Shown in pieces: positions 50,503 through 60,114 of a stretch of DNA of 64,000 bases. This stretch comes from UBA4363 sp002393965. GTDB lineage: Bacteria > Bacteroidota > Bacteroidia > Bacteroidales > Paludibacteraceae. The notes beneath the pieces were generated by a model. That model was given only the letters and a program-made list of their open reading frames with translations, made no database searches and was not told where the DNA came from. The stretch spans positions 124,001 to 188,000 of the forward strand of contig CAMNLA010000006.1 in assembly GCA_946542925.1 (NCBI GenBank). Direction: 5' to 3'. The position numbers and the translations under genes are program-made. Position 1 is the first letter of the stretch, and each line of letters begins with the position of its first letter.

Positions 50503-51507
50503 ATGGAAGATTACGCAATGGCAGGAACACTCGAACAGATAATTAAGCCAGTTCAAGACGAATTTAGTCGTTTTGAGGAGATGTATAACGATGCGTTCTC
50601 AACGTCGAATGCAGTCCTGAAAATGGTCTACCTGCAATTAAAGGAGGCAAAAGGGAAGCAGATTCGACCTATAATGGCTCTTTTGGCGGCGAAGGCGATG
50701 GGCGGTGTTTCCGATAAATCTTTTGACGTTGTCCTGGTCCTTGAAATGCTTCATAATGCAAGCCTCCTTCATGACGATGTAATTGATGAAGCGGATATAA
50801 GGCGAGGGGCTCCTTCCGTAAACAAGACTTTTGGTAATAAAACAGCCATTTTGTCTGGAGATTATTTGTTAGCTCAGGCTTTTGGCCACCTAGCCGACAT
50901 TAGTGAACCACGTATCATCACAGCACTTTCTCAACTTGGAAAAGACTTGAGTGAAGGGGAAATTTTGGAGATGGTTGTTTCGATTCAATCTTTAAAAGAT
51001 GAATCCAAATATTTGGAAGTAATTTACAAGAAAACCGCCGTTCTTTTTGCTACTAGTTTATATGTGGGAGCTTTGTCTTCAGGAAATGTGTCGGAAGATG
51101 AAGCTCAAAGGATGAGAGAGTTCGGTAATAAGTTAGGAATGTGTTTTCAGATCAAGGATGATATTTTTGACTACCAGTCGGATAGTAAAATTATCGGGAA
51201 ACCTGTAGGAGCTGATATCCGAGAGAAGAAGATAACCCTGCCGTTGATATACGCCTACCGTAATGCCTCGAAAGAGGAGAAGAGAGAGGCAGAACGTCGT
51301 TTGCAGACTTCGGAATCGGTTCTGAACGATGTTGATGTAGAGTTTTTCTTGCGTTTTGTCCATGCAAATAAGGGAATTCAAGGCGCAGAAGAAAGAATGG
51401 ATGTTTTTCGCAAGGAGGCAGAACGACTGTTGGATTCTTTCCCCCCATCAGATTACATAGAGGCGCTAAGGTCTATTTCGCATTTTATTACTGATCGTAA
51501 GAAATAG
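50503..51507 (+). CDS. ispB: Polyprenyl diphosphate synthase (octaprenyl/heptaprenyl type)
   Basis: Extends farnesyl diphosphate with isopentenyl units to make the quinone side chain. The 334 residues contain both Asp-rich motifs, HDDVIDEADIRRG (first) and QIKDDIFDYQ (second), in the trans-prenyltransferase fold. GKQIRPIMALLAAKA is the usual IPP-binding stretch. ATG 50503 or 50518 are both possible starts. Product length cannot be told from sequence. It is convergent with lpxH. Confidence 0.88.
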   Translation: MEDYAMAGTLEQIIKPVQDEFSRFEEMYNDAFSTSNAVLKMVYLQLKEAKGKQIRPIMALLAAKAMGGVSDKSFDVVLVLEMLHNASLLHDDVIDEADIRRGAPSVNKTFGNKTAILSGDYLLAQAFGHLADISEPRIITALSQLGKDLSEGEILEMVVSIQSLKDESKYLEVIYKKTAVLFATSLYVGALSSGNVSEDEAQRMREFGNKLGMCFQIKDDIFDYQSDSKIIGKPVGADIREKKITLPLIYAYRNASKEEKREAERRLQTSESVLNDVDVEFFLRFVHANKGIQGAEERMDVFRKEAERLLDSFPPSDYIEALRSISHFITDRKK

Positions 51508-51537
51508 ATAAAGAGTGGTTTTCGTCTGACGAAAGAT

Positions 51538-52287
51538 TTATGCCTCATCGTATTGATGAAGTTCCAAGGTTTCACCATCAAAAACGGCATAAGAGAAAAG
51601 AGAAATCCAATCTCCTAGAATAATGACTCGATTTCGTTTGCGCAACATCAGATCTAACAGAATATGTCGGTGACCGAAGATGAAATAGTCGACAGAGTGT
51701 GATTGAGAATAGGTTTTGGCGTACTGGACAAGCCATTCGTTCTCTTCTCCGTAATAATGGGCAGCAACTTCTTTCTCTCTGTTGTGTCGGCTCCAATTAT
51801 ATCCGAATTTGATACCGAAGAAAGGAGGAAATATCCGAAAGAGAAATTGACAGGTTTTTGATCGGAAAATACCTTGTATAAGACGCACGCCTAGACCTTT
51901 TTCGTTTAGACCATCTCCATGGGCCAAAAAGAAATTTTTCCCTTGAATGATTAGTTCACAAGGTTTTTCATGTACTGTAATACCTAATTCCTGACGGAGA
52001 TATCCAAATGTCCACATATCATGGTTACCGGGGAAGAAATGAATGTCGACGCCTGCATCCGAAAGTTCCGCCACTTTTCCCAAGAAACGAGTAAATCCTT
52101 TAGGGACCACCATGCGATATTCAAACCAGAAATCAAACATGTCCCCAAGAAAATAGATGGCTTCGGCCTCGGTTTTGATGGAATCCAGAAAACGACATAA
52201 TTTGCGCTCTTGTTCTCTGCCATCTGAAATGACAAGGCTGCCAAGATGAGCATCAGAAAGAAAGTATGTGCGTTTTGTCTTTGGCAT
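51538..52287 (-). CDS. lpxH: UDP-2,3-diacylglucosamine diphosphatase, LpxH-type
   Basis: Hydrolyses UDP-diacylglucosamine to lipid X in lipid A synthesis, peripheral at the inner membrane. The 249 residues show calcineurin-like metallophosphoesterase motifs: SDAHLGS, LGDMFDFWFE, PGNHDMW and FGHRHI. lpxK at 8420 acts later in the same pathway. It is the last gene of a five-gene minus-strand run from polA; its start is 10 bases after the stop of the preceding gene. Confidence 0.9.
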   Translation of the reverse strand: MPKTKRTYFLSDAHLGSLVISDGREQERKLCRFLDSIKTEAEAIYFLGDMFDFWFEYRMVVPKGFTRFLGKVAELSDAGVDIHFFPGNHDMWTFGYLRQELGITVHEKPCELIIQGKNFFLAHGDGLNEKGLGVRLIQGIFRSKTCQFLFRIFPPFFGIKFGYNWSRHNREKEVAAHYYGEENEWLVQYAKTYSQSHSVDYFIFGHRHILLDLMLRKRNRVIILGDWISLFSYAVFDGETLELHQYDEA

Positions 52288-52297
52288 AGAAATAGAA

Positions 52298-52627
52298 TCA
52301 AAGTAAGCCGAGTTCTAGTTTTGCCTCTTCAGACATCATGTCACGACTCCATTCAGGCTCGTAGACCAAATTCACTATTGCTTTTGTAATGCCGGTTACT
52401 CCTTCTACCTTTTGCTTTACGTCATCAAGGATAAAGTCCGCCATTGGGCAGGATGGAGCGGTAAAGGTCATGTCAATAGATACAACAGTTCCGTCCACAT
52501 CGATTTTATATACAAGGCCAAGATCATAAATATTAACAGGGATTTCGGGATCGTAGACAGTTTTAAGTACTTCCACAATACGCTCTTCCAGCTTCTCTTT
52601 GTCTATTGTTTGTTCGTTTAGTGTCAT
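52298..52627 (-). CDS. MIP18/DUF59-family iron-sulfur assembly protein
   Basis: The 109-residue protein fits the SufT/PaaD-like family (metal-sulfur cluster assembly). VYDPEIPVNIYDLGLVYKI and FTAPSCPMADFI, with the reactive Cys, are the signatures. It would help maturation of Fe-S proteins, fitting the many Fe-S enzymes of an anaerobe (fumarase, NrdG, radical SAM proteins in this window). It lies between a thioesterase and lpxH on the same strand. Confidence 0.9.
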   Translation of the reverse strand: MTLNEQTIDKEKLEERIVEVLKTVYDPEIPVNIYDLGLVYKIDVDGTVVSIDMTFTAPSCPMADFILDDVKQKVEGVTGITKAIVNLVYEPEWSRDMMSEEAKLELGLL

Positions 52628-52647
52628 GTCAGGATTGGGGTCTGTTG

Positions 52648-53088
52648 TTAGTTTTCTTTTAAAGAATCTGTTTCCTCAGCAAGTGCATCAAGTTCTTTTG
52701 TGGTTCCGAGACGACCATTGATGAGCGCGACAGTTTCGATTCGGGAACGGATGCACAACACGCCTTGTTGGGTCCCGTTTTCTTCATTAGGTTTATAGAT
52801 ATCTTGCAGGAAAACATATTTGATACCCTCCTTTTCCACATTAAGACAGGAAATATAAACATCTCCAGGGCGAAGGGAATTCTTGTAATCAATGGATATC
52901 CGAGCAACCACGCAATCAACACCCCGCTTGTGTAGTTCAGAAAAGGAGAGTTGGTTTTTTTCTAGGAATTTGTGCCGTGTATGTTCTAGATAGTGTTGGT
53001 AATTGGCATTATTGACAATGCCTTGCAGGTCACACTCATAGTCACGTACTTGGTCGGTATACGTAAAGATGTATTTCTTCTGTTTCAT
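52648..53088 (-). CDS. Hotdog-fold acyl-CoA thioesterase (4HBT family)
   Basis: The 146 residues start at ATG 53088 (MKQKKYIFTYTDQVRDYECD); a longer frame to 53169 overlaps the neighbour's end and is rejected. The motif YECDLQGIVNNANYQHYLEH matches the 4-hydroxybenzoyl-CoA thioesterase group, with the catalytic Asp in CDLQGIVNN. Substrate (acyl-CoA or acyl-ACP) unknown. Confidence 0.87.
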   Translation of the reverse strand: MKQKKYIFTYTDQVRDYECDLQGIVNNANYQHYLEHTRHKFLEKNQLSFSELHKRGVDCVVARISIDYKNSLRPGDVYISCLNVEKEGIKYVFLQDIYKPNEENGTQQGVLCIRSRIETVALINGRLGTTKELDALAEETDSLKEN

Positions 53089-53117
53089 TGTGTACAAAGA
53101 AAATAAAAAAAATAAAA

Positions 53118-54329
53118 TTAAGGAAGTTGTGGAGTGTTCAATGCGTTGGAAATAACGCAATCCATACAAATGTCATGCTCTTCGACAGGAAGTGATTCTA
53201 GAATTTGAAAATGGAAACAAAGGCCTATTTTATAGCAGTTTAAATGGCAGAACAGGCGGTCGTAGAATCCTTTTCCCCTGCCCAAGCGGTGGCCTTTTTT
53301 ATCAAAGGCCATTCCTGGAACTATAGCAAGATCAATTCCTCCAAAGTAGGCATTCCCATTTGGTTCTAGGATATGGAAGGCTCCTGTCTGCAGACTTTCT
53401 TCCCCTTTGTAAAGACGTAGTTCTAAATCGTCCCCGACAACGGCGGGGAGAACAACCGTTTTCCCTGAAGAAATGGCATGTTCTATCAGTTGTTTCGTTT
53501 GAATCTCGTCCGGAAGGTTTGAGTATAGTAGCACGCTTCTTGCCTCTTTCCACTTTTGTGTTCTTTCAATCTGGTGGCAGGCATCTTTTGACCAATCGAC
53601 TAATTGACTTTCCATATAGCCATGTTTTCGGGATCTAATAAGTCTCCTTATCGATTTTTTCTTTTCTTTAAGGAGTCGATCTTCCTCCATCACAAGGGCC
53701 TTATGGTAATAGAATTTTCTTTTTTCAACCGAAATAGCATGACGGGTTGCTTCACGTAGGTTCAGATTGCATTCCCACAATTCGTCACATTGTGATATAT
53801 ATAGATAATCGTAATGAAGCTCTTTCCCTTTTTGTAAATCGACAATCCAATCCACCGTTTCAACGATATCGGATTGTTGAAGATGTTCTAATGAAAAAAT
53901 ATAAAGGCCAAACTCTTTGAAATGCCCATAGAAGCCGTCAATAACTTTCTCTACTTTATTATGGATAATATTCTGGAGTGGAAGTGCGTTCTGCCAATAG
54001 ATCTTCTCTGCTTTACCTATTGCTTGCCCATTTAGTACGAATCCATATCCGGCATTCTTGTCTTCGTCCATGATTTTGTTGGTGCGTTCTTGGTTCAATC
54101 CAGGACTCACCACTTGCTCTCCGGCTACATTGTTTATCATGTTCTCTGCCGGTCTTTTCCCTTCTCGCATGGCTCTTGTTACTTCTATACCTATGCTGAG
54201 AGCGTGATCCTGCAGGTCGGGACGGTCCAGGTTTACAAGTCCGGCATAACGGGTTCCTACAAGGTCAATCAATGTTTCTCTGGCATACCGTTCAAAGAAA
54301 CAGGTGTCGTATTTCGGGTGTTCATTCAT
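53118..54329 (-). CDS. Fusion: N-terminal domain of unknown function + 5-formyltetrahydrofolate cyclo-ligase
   Basis: The 403 residues are one uninterrupted frame. The C-terminal part (about 220-403) is MTHFS, which converts 5-formyl-THF to 5,10-methenyl-THF with ATP: KKSIRRLIRSRK start, SVLLYSNLPDEIQTKQLIE, and GMAFDKKGHRLGRGKGFYDR. The N-terminal part (about 1-215, MNEHPKYDTCFFERYARE) resembles a stand-alone Bacteroidales protein family without assigned function; a D-P-D...I-E-V-T pattern at about 36-52 hints at a nuclease-like core, which is speculation. An internal ATG near residue 215 could allow separate MTHFS translation. It lies 26 bases after polA. Confidence 0.8.
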   Translation of the reverse strand: MNEHPKYDTCFFERYARETLIDLVGTRYAGLVNLDRPDLQDHALSIGIEVTRAMREGKRPAENMINNVAGEQVVSPGLNQERTNKIMDEDKNAGYGFVLNGQAIGKAEKIYWQNALPLQNIIHNKVEKVIDGFYGHFKEFGLYIFSLEHLQQSDIVETVDWIVDLQKGKELHYDYLYISQCDELWECNLNLREATRHAISVEKRKFYYHKALVMEEDRLLKEKKKSIRRLIRSRKHGYMESQLVDWSKDACHQIERTQKWKEARSVLLYSNLPDEIQTKQLIEHAISSGKTVVLPAVVGDDLELRLYKGEESLQTGAFHILEPNGNAYFGGIDLAIVPGMAFDKKGHRLGRGKGFYDRLFCHLNCYKIGLCFHFQILESLPVEEHDICMDCVISNALNTPQLP

Positions 54330-54355
54330 GAGAGATTGTTATTGAACGTAATGTG

Positions 54356-57169
54356 TCAATGGGCCTCCAGCCAATTCTTTCCGGTTCCTATGTCAACCCG
54401 CAGCGGGACGAGAAGAGGAAATGCGTTTTCCATTTCTTCTTTTACAAGTTGTTTCATCTGTTCCTCTTCTTCTTTAGGCACATTAAAGTTCAGTTCGTCA
54501 TGTACCTGTAGAATCAGCTTACTGCAAAGTCCCTCTCTTTGTATTCGTTGATCAACATGGACCATGGCAAGTTTGATGATGTCTGCTGCGGAGCCTTGGA
54601 TGGGGGCGTTCACGGCATTGCGCTCTGCAAAGCCACGAACATTTGCATTGTGAGAAAGGATGTCTGGCAGAAAACGCTTGCGATGCAGTAGGGTTTCTAC
54701 ATAACCCTTTTCACGAGCCTTTTCTTTACAGGATTCGATATAGTCTGCCACACCTGGGAATGAGTTGAAATAATTGTCAATCAGAGATTTTGCCTCTGTT
54801 CGTGAGATCTGAAGTCGCTCTGCCAACCCAAAGGCCGAGATGCCATAGATAATGCCGAAATTTGCTGTTTTGGCTTGACGGCGCATTTCCTTGGTTACTT
54901 CCGACGGGGGGATGTGATAGATATGTGCGGCTGTAGCTGTATGGATATCCTCATCGTTTCGGAATGCAGAAATCAGGTGCTCATCTCTGCTGAGATGAGC
55001 CATGATTCGTAATTCCACTTGAGAATAATCTGCACTGAGGAATACGCAACCAGGTTCGGCAACGAAGGCCTTCCGTATTTCCTTCCCTTGCTCGTCTCGG
55101 ATAGGGATATTCTGAATGTTGGGATTACTGGACGATAGCCGGCCGGTTGCTGTTATAGTTTGGTTGAAGGAGGTGTGAATCTTTCCTGTTTTTACATTAA
55201 TCAGTTTGGGAAGGGCATCAACGTATGTACCCAGTAATTTTTTCAAGCTACGATATTGCAGGATTTTCTCTATTACGTCGTGTTTCCCCCTCAAAGATAG
55301 GAGGGTTTCTTCGTCTGTGACGTACTGACCGGTCCGAGTCTTGCGAGGTTTTTCTACTAATTTTAGCTTTTCGAATAGCAGTTCCCCTATCTGTTTAGGG
55401 GAGGATACATTGATGTTCTCCCCTGCCATAGTCTTGATAGCATGCTCGATACGGTTCATTTCTGCGGACATTGTAGCACTGCTCTGCTGTAAGGAGAAAT
55501 CGTCTATCAGCACTCCGTTTCGTTCCATTCTCGTCAGGACTCTCACGAGGGGCATTTCTATATCATAGCAAAGAGACGATAGCCCATTTTTCTCAATCTG
55601 TTTCTCCAGAACGTCCTTCAGCTGCCATGTTATGTCTGCATCTTCGGCTGCGTAGTTACATACTTCGGTAATGCGTTCTTTCTGCACATCTCGCATGTTT
55701 CTCTGGGTTTTCCCTTTGTGCCCGATCAGTTCTTCTATGGCAATGGGCCGATACCCAAGTAGTGTCTCTGCCATATAATCCATGCTGTGATGCAACTCTG
55801 GATTGAGCAGATAGTGGGCTACCATCGTGTCAAAAAGAGGACCATCGACCTTTATTCCGTAGTTTTCCAGTATCAGAAGATCATATTTCAGGTTCTGACC
55901 GACTTTTCGGATGGAAGGGCTTTGCCATATAGGTCGGAATTGTTCCAAAACAGATTGTACTTCATCTCGGTTTTCGCTGACAGGGATGTACCATGCCTCA
56001 TGAGATTTGATGGCAAACGAAAGGCCAACCAGTTCGGCGCAGAGGGGATCTGTTCCGGTCGTTTCCGTGTCGAAGCAAACCTCCTTTTGTTGCTCCAATA
56101 GGTTTGATAGACGCTTTAACTTTTCTTCCGTATCAACAAGAATATAGCGGTGTTCTATGTCACGGTAGGTCCTTAGTGTATCTGCGCTTGAAACCGACGT
56201 CTCTTCTTCCCCATTTGATTCGACAGGTACTGAAAATAGGTCCGCCTGCATGGGATTTGCTGATTTTTTCAGCGAGGGTCTTGTATGGGTCGGGATGTGC
56301 TGGGCATCTGGGTTTAGCAGCTCGAGCTGTTTACGGAATTCAAGTTCAGTATAGAGGGCAACAAGGGCATCTTTGTCAGGTTCCGAACGGCGCATCGAAG
56401 CCAGATCCAACTCTATCGGGACATCGGTTCTGATGGTTGCCAGAAACTTGGAAAAGCGAATCTGCTCGATGTTTTCTTCTATTTTCTTCTTCAAAGCCCC
56501 TTTTAGGGCATCCGTGTGTTCCAGAAGATTGTCTATGGAACCCCATTCATTGAGCAATTTTACGGCTGTTTTTTCTCCTACGCCCGGACATCCGGGGATG
56601 TTGTCAGACGCATCGCCCATCAAACCAAGCAGGTCAATGACTTGCGTGACACTCTGGATACCCCACTTGTCCAATACTTGCTGAACCCCCAGGGTCTCAA
56701 ATCCTCCCCCGTATCGAGGACGATAAATGCTCTTTCGTTCTCCGACAAGCTGACCATAGTCCTTGTCAGGTGTCATCATGTATGTGTCAATGCCCGCTGC
56801 TGCAGCCTTGTTAGCTAAGGTTCCGATCACATCATCGGCTTCGAATCCGTTGACGGAGATGACGGGAATGCGGAATGCTTCGACTAATTGTTTAATGAGT
56901 GGTACTGATCTGCGGATATCTTCCGGGGTCTCCTCCCGTTGGGCCTTGTATTGTTCGTACATTTCATGGCGGAACGTCTTTCCGGAGGGGTCAAAGACGA
57001 CCGCTATGTAATCTGGATTTCTGTCTCGCAGGACTTCTTGCAACGTGTTCAGAAATCCGAAGATAGCCGAGGTGTTAAGTCCTTTGGAATTAATGCGTGG
57101 AGTTTTCAGAAAGGCATAGTATGCCCGATAGATGAGGGCATAGGCATCCAAAAGGTATAGTGTTTCCAT
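54356..57169 (-). CDS. polA: DNA polymerase I
   Basis: Okazaki-fragment processing and repair. The 937 residues start at ATG 57169 (METLYLLDAYALIYRAYYAF); nine further upstream codons have no homologous pattern. Three domains: 5'-3' exonuclease (about 1-290, FEADDVIGTLA), 3'-5' exonuclease with an intact catalytic D-E pair (CFDTETTGTD), and the polymerase (SADYSQVELRIMAHLS, RRQAKTANFGIIYGIS, LQVHDELNF). It is the first gene of a minus-strand run ending with lpxH. Confidence 0.97.
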   Translation of the reverse strand: METLYLLDAYALIYRAYYAFLKTPRINSKGLNTSAIFGFLNTLQEVLRDRNPDYIAVVFDPSGKTFRHEMYEQYKAQREETPEDIRRSVPLIKQLVEAFRIPVISVNGFEADDVIGTLANKAAAAGIDTYMMTPDKDYGQLVGERKSIYRPRYGGGFETLGVQQVLDKWGIQSVTQVIDLLGLMGDASDNIPGCPGVGEKTAVKLLNEWGSIDNLLEHTDALKGALKKKIEENIEQIRFSKFLATIRTDVPIELDLASMRRSEPDKDALVALYTELEFRKQLELLNPDAQHIPTHTRPSLKKSANPMQADLFSVPVESNGEEETSVSSADTLRTYRDIEHRYILVDTEEKLKRLSNLLEQQKEVCFDTETTGTDPLCAELVGLSFAIKSHEAWYIPVSENRDEVQSVLEQFRPIWQSPSIRKVGQNLKYDLLILENYGIKVDGPLFDTMVAHYLLNPELHHSMDYMAETLLGYRPIAIEELIGHKGKTQRNMRDVQKERITEVCNYAAEDADITWQLKDVLEKQIEKNGLSSLCYDIEMPLVRVLTRMERNGVLIDDFSLQQSSATMSAEMNRIEHAIKTMAGENINVSSPKQIGELLFEKLKLVEKPRKTRTGQYVTDEETLLSLRGKHDVIEKILQYRSLKKLLGTYVDALPKLINVKTGKIHTSFNQTITATGRLSSSNPNIQNIPIRDEQGKEIRKAFVAEPGCVFLSADYSQVELRIMAHLSRDEHLISAFRNDEDIHTATAAHIYHIPPSEVTKEMRRQAKTANFGIIYGISAFGLAERLQISRTEAKSLIDNYFNSFPGVADYIESCKEKAREKGYVETLLHRKRFLPDILSHNANVRGFAERNAVNAPIQGSAADIIKLAMVHVDQRIQREGLCSKLILQVHDELNFNVPKEEEEQMKQLVKEEMENAFPLLVPLRVDIGTGKNWLEAH

Positions 57170-57257
57170 GGTGCGAAGTGTATAGTGGAGAAACACCTCC
57201 CCTGTTTGTGGTTTGTGCGGACGAGGGAGATGGTCTTATTGATAGGTCATTTGCCAG

Positions 57258-57521
57258 TTAGGACTCCGGATTGATGCGGCGACGTCTTTGTTCGCGCTTG
57301 CGCAATGCCTGTGCTTCCATATCGTCCATGACATCGAAAACAGACACGACGATGTCTCCGCGTTTCTTGGTTATGATATAGTCTGTGTCCAGTGTCGCCA
57401 CAAGATGTTTTAGTTGCCACTCTGCAGCGCGCATACGGTGTAGCATTTTCTGGCTGTCGCGCATCAATTGTCGATTCTGTTTTTTCAGTACGAGAATCTT
57501 TTCCTGATCAGTCATTTCCAT
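57258..57521 (-). CDS. Small coiled-coil protein of unknown function
   Basis: The 87-residue, highly charged protein. The N-terminal half is heptad-like (KILVLKKQNRQLMRDSQKML), then KHLVATLDTDYIITKK, and a basic tail (KREQRRRRINPES). No signal peptide. A second start at MTDQEK (57515) is possible. No family is recognised. It lies 88 bases upstream of polA and may be co-transcribed with it; its product could bind nucleic acid through the basic tail, but that is only a guess. Confidence 0.65.
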   Translation of the reverse strand: MEMTDQEKILVLKKQNRQLMRDSQKMLHRMRAAEWQLKHLVATLDTDYIITKKRGDIVVSVFDVMDDMEAQALRKREQRRRRINPES

Positions 57522-57606
57522 AGTTAATGCGTTTTAATGTCAAGGGGTTTTACTTCTTTTTTTAAATGCACCGTTCGATTTTCGATGATTCCTCTCGGAG
57601 AAGGAA

Positions 57607-60084
57607 TCAGAACTCCTCCGGCATTTCGTCACTGGTCGAGTTTGGCGTATTTTCTTCATCCGGACCTCCGTCCCTGTTTCGTTTTGCTTTTTTCTTGGCA
57701 TTTCCGAAGTTATAGGTTCCCGTCAGGCGGAACTGAGGACCGAATGGGACGTTCTTGTAATGCTGACGGAAGTGCGAACTGGACGTTGTACGTTCATTCT
57801 TGCGCGAATTCAATATGTCGCGGACGGTGAAGGCAACGGAGACTTTGCGGTCCCAGAACGTCTTGCGCAGTCCCATGTCAAGAGTGAAGACTCCTTTTGT
57901 CTTTCCCTGAGTGATAACACGAGCTGAGGTATAGGAACCCGTCATCTGACCGCTGAATGTTTTTGTGAACATCACGTTGCCCAGCATCTTTGCCGACCAG
58001 GAGAAGTTCTCGGAACCGGAGAGATGGATGCGGTCGTCCACTGGCTGGCTGATCTGTGAACGGGGTGCATCGAAATCACTTGCCTGAAACTTCTCATAAT
58101 AGAGGTTCAGCGTCGATGTCAGAGACAGCCAGCGCGTAAACGCATCTTTAAGCACAAATTCACCGCCGGCCTTCTGGTTGGACGAGACGTTCAGGTAACT
58201 CGTATTGATGATGCCGTTCACGTCAAGGAATTGGTAAGAATTGACGACATTGTCGGTGTAGCGGTAGTATGCCGATGCAGAGAAGGTGTGGGCCTCCCAG
58301 GATTTGATGTAGTTCAGTTCCAAGGCATTGACGTACTCAGGCTCAAGATCGGGATTTCCGAAGGTGATGTTGGTGGAGTCTGAAATGTCACGGTACGAGT
58401 TCAGTTGACGCCCGCGTGGACGGTTTATGCGGCGTGTATAGTTGAGTTGTATCTCATTCCCGTGGGGCAGGGAATAGCTGAGGAACAGGGTAGGGAAAGG
58501 CTCAAAATAGGTTTTCTGTGGGTTGCTTATGCCATTGGTCTTGTTGTCGATGACAATGTATTCGCCACGAAGACCGAGCTGATAGCTGAAGTTGTTGATA
58601 CGCGAACCAAAGGTCACATATCCGGCATATAACTGTTCGGCATAGGTATAGTTGTTGTGGAGAAGTGGATCTCGTTCATAGACGTTGCCTGTAAGGTTGT
58701 CTACTTCGGAAACGGAATGCCGGTTCTGATAGCGGACATCAACGCCTGCCTGCAGTTTGTGCTTGCGTAACAGCGTCTTTTCGTAGTCGCTCTTGAATTC
58801 ATACGTGTTGTTGTTCGCGTCGTTCAGCTGGTTCTGGTCCTGATCATTGTAGCCGGTCTGCAGATAGTTGTATTTCTTGTCGTCTCCATAGTGTGAATAG
58901 GAAAGAGAGGAGACCAGCGAACTGCTCTTGTCTATGTTCCAGCTATGATCCAGCGTGAAGTTGCAGGAGAGAGGAGACCTGTCTCCGTCAACGGTTCTTC
59001 TGTATCGACGGCTGACGGAACTGGTCGCATTGTCGAAGGACGAGTAGTTCATCCGGCTGTCATAGTTGAAGTCTCGTGCCATGAGATAGGCCGAAAATCC
59101 TACCGTCTGCTTGTCTGTCATCGCATAGTTTAAGCCGAGTCTCGTCGTGTAGTCTATGCGTTGGCGGAGCTGACGGGTGTCTTGATACATCGTCGAGGTC
59201 GTGTCCCCGTTGGCATCCAGGTAGTAGCGGTCCACGTCGGTCTCATTGCCGTTGTAGTTGTTGCGGAACCCGAAGTTGGCGTATCCGTCCCATCGCCCTT
59301 TATTGAAGTTCAGGTTGATTCCTGCCCGTTCTCCCAAACGGTCTGAATGTACGGCATGCTCCAGACCGGCATTTACGCTGCCGTAATAGCCGGCTTTCCT
59401 GTCTTTTTTCATGACCAGGTTGATCACACCGGCCGACCCTTCCGGAGAGAATTTGGCAGATGGGTTCGTGATGATCTCCACCGATTCGATGTTCTCGGCT
59501 GGTATCTGTTCCAGTATCTGTGCGCGGTTCTCTTCCGTTAGACCGGATGGCTTTCCGTTAATCCAGATCTCGACATTCGAACTGTTCCGCAGGGTGATTT
59601 CTCCGTCATTGTCCACCTCGACTGACGGAATTCCCTGCAGCACCTCACTGGCATCGCCTCCTGCAGCCGCAATGCTTTGGTCAACGGAGAATACTTTTTT
59701 GTCAATGTCAAACCGAGCCTGAGAGCCTTGAGCGACGACCTCTACTTCTTTCAGCATTTTAGCGTCTTCCTCCATCAGCATCTTGCCGATATGTACATGG
59801 TGGCTCTTTCCTGTTATCGAGATCTTCTTTTCTACATCCTTGTACCCGATAAACGTCGCCTTTACTGCATACACTCCTGTCTTCACTCCGACCAGTTCAA
59901 AGGTCCCTTCTTCCGAGGAGAGGGTTCCCGCCAGTGGTTTGTCGTTTTGATATAGGCCGACGCTGGCATACCCGATCGGTTGATTGGTGGCTTTGTCAAT
60001 GAGTGTTCCTTTTATCGTGACTTGGGCTTGAAGTGCAAGTACGGAGAATACAGATAGGAATACGAGAGCGAGATGTTTTTGCAT
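57607..60084 (-). CDS. Outer-membrane TonB-dependent receptor-like beta-barrel protein
   Basis: The 825 residues begin with a signal peptide (HLALVFLSVFSVLALQAQ). A carboxypeptidase-regulatory-like beta-sandwich (about 20-105, VTIKGTLIDKATNQPIGYAS) precedes a plug domain (about 110-235, VLQGIPSVEVDNDGEITLRN, then NVEIWINGKPSGL, then IESVEIITNPSAKFSPEGS). The rest is a barrel (alternating aromatic strands, closing with FRLTGTYNFGNA). There is no SusD partner, so it is probably not a glycan importer; ligand unknown. The N- and D-rich extracellular loops are long. Confidence 0.9.
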   Translation of the reverse strand: MQKHLALVFLSVFSVLALQAQVTIKGTLIDKATNQPIGYASVGLYQNDKPLAGTLSSEEGTFELVGVKTGVYAVKATFIGYKDVEKKISITGKSHHVHIGKMLMEEDAKMLKEVEVVAQGSQARFDIDKKVFSVDQSIAAAGGDASEVLQGIPSVEVDNDGEITLRNSSNVEIWINGKPSGLTEENRAQILEQIPAENIESVEIITNPSAKFSPEGSAGVINLVMKKDRKAGYYGSVNAGLEHAVHSDRLGERAGINLNFNKGRWDGYANFGFRNNYNGNETDVDRYYLDANGDTTSTMYQDTRQLRQRIDYTTRLGLNYAMTDKQTVGFSAYLMARDFNYDSRMNYSSFDNATSSVSRRYRRTVDGDRSPLSCNFTLDHSWNIDKSSSLVSSLSYSHYGDDKKYNYLQTGYNDQDQNQLNDANNNTYEFKSDYEKTLLRKHKLQAGVDVRYQNRHSVSEVDNLTGNVYERDPLLHNNYTYAEQLYAGYVTFGSRINNFSYQLGLRGEYIVIDNKTNGISNPQKTYFEPFPTLFLSYSLPHGNEIQLNYTRRINRPRGRQLNSYRDISDSTNITFGNPDLEPEYVNALELNYIKSWEAHTFSASAYYRYTDNVVNSYQFLDVNGIINTSYLNVSSNQKAGGEFVLKDAFTRWLSLTSTLNLYYEKFQASDFDAPRSQISQPVDDRIHLSGSENFSWSAKMLGNVMFTKTFSGQMTGSYTSARVITQGKTKGVFTLDMGLRKTFWDRKVSVAFTVRDILNSRKNERTTSSSHFRQHYKNVPFGPQFRLTGTYNFGNAKKKAKRNRDGGPDEENTPNSTSDEMPEEF

Positions 60085-60114
60085 GGATGCGGATCAATGG
60101 TGCGCTTGATGAAT

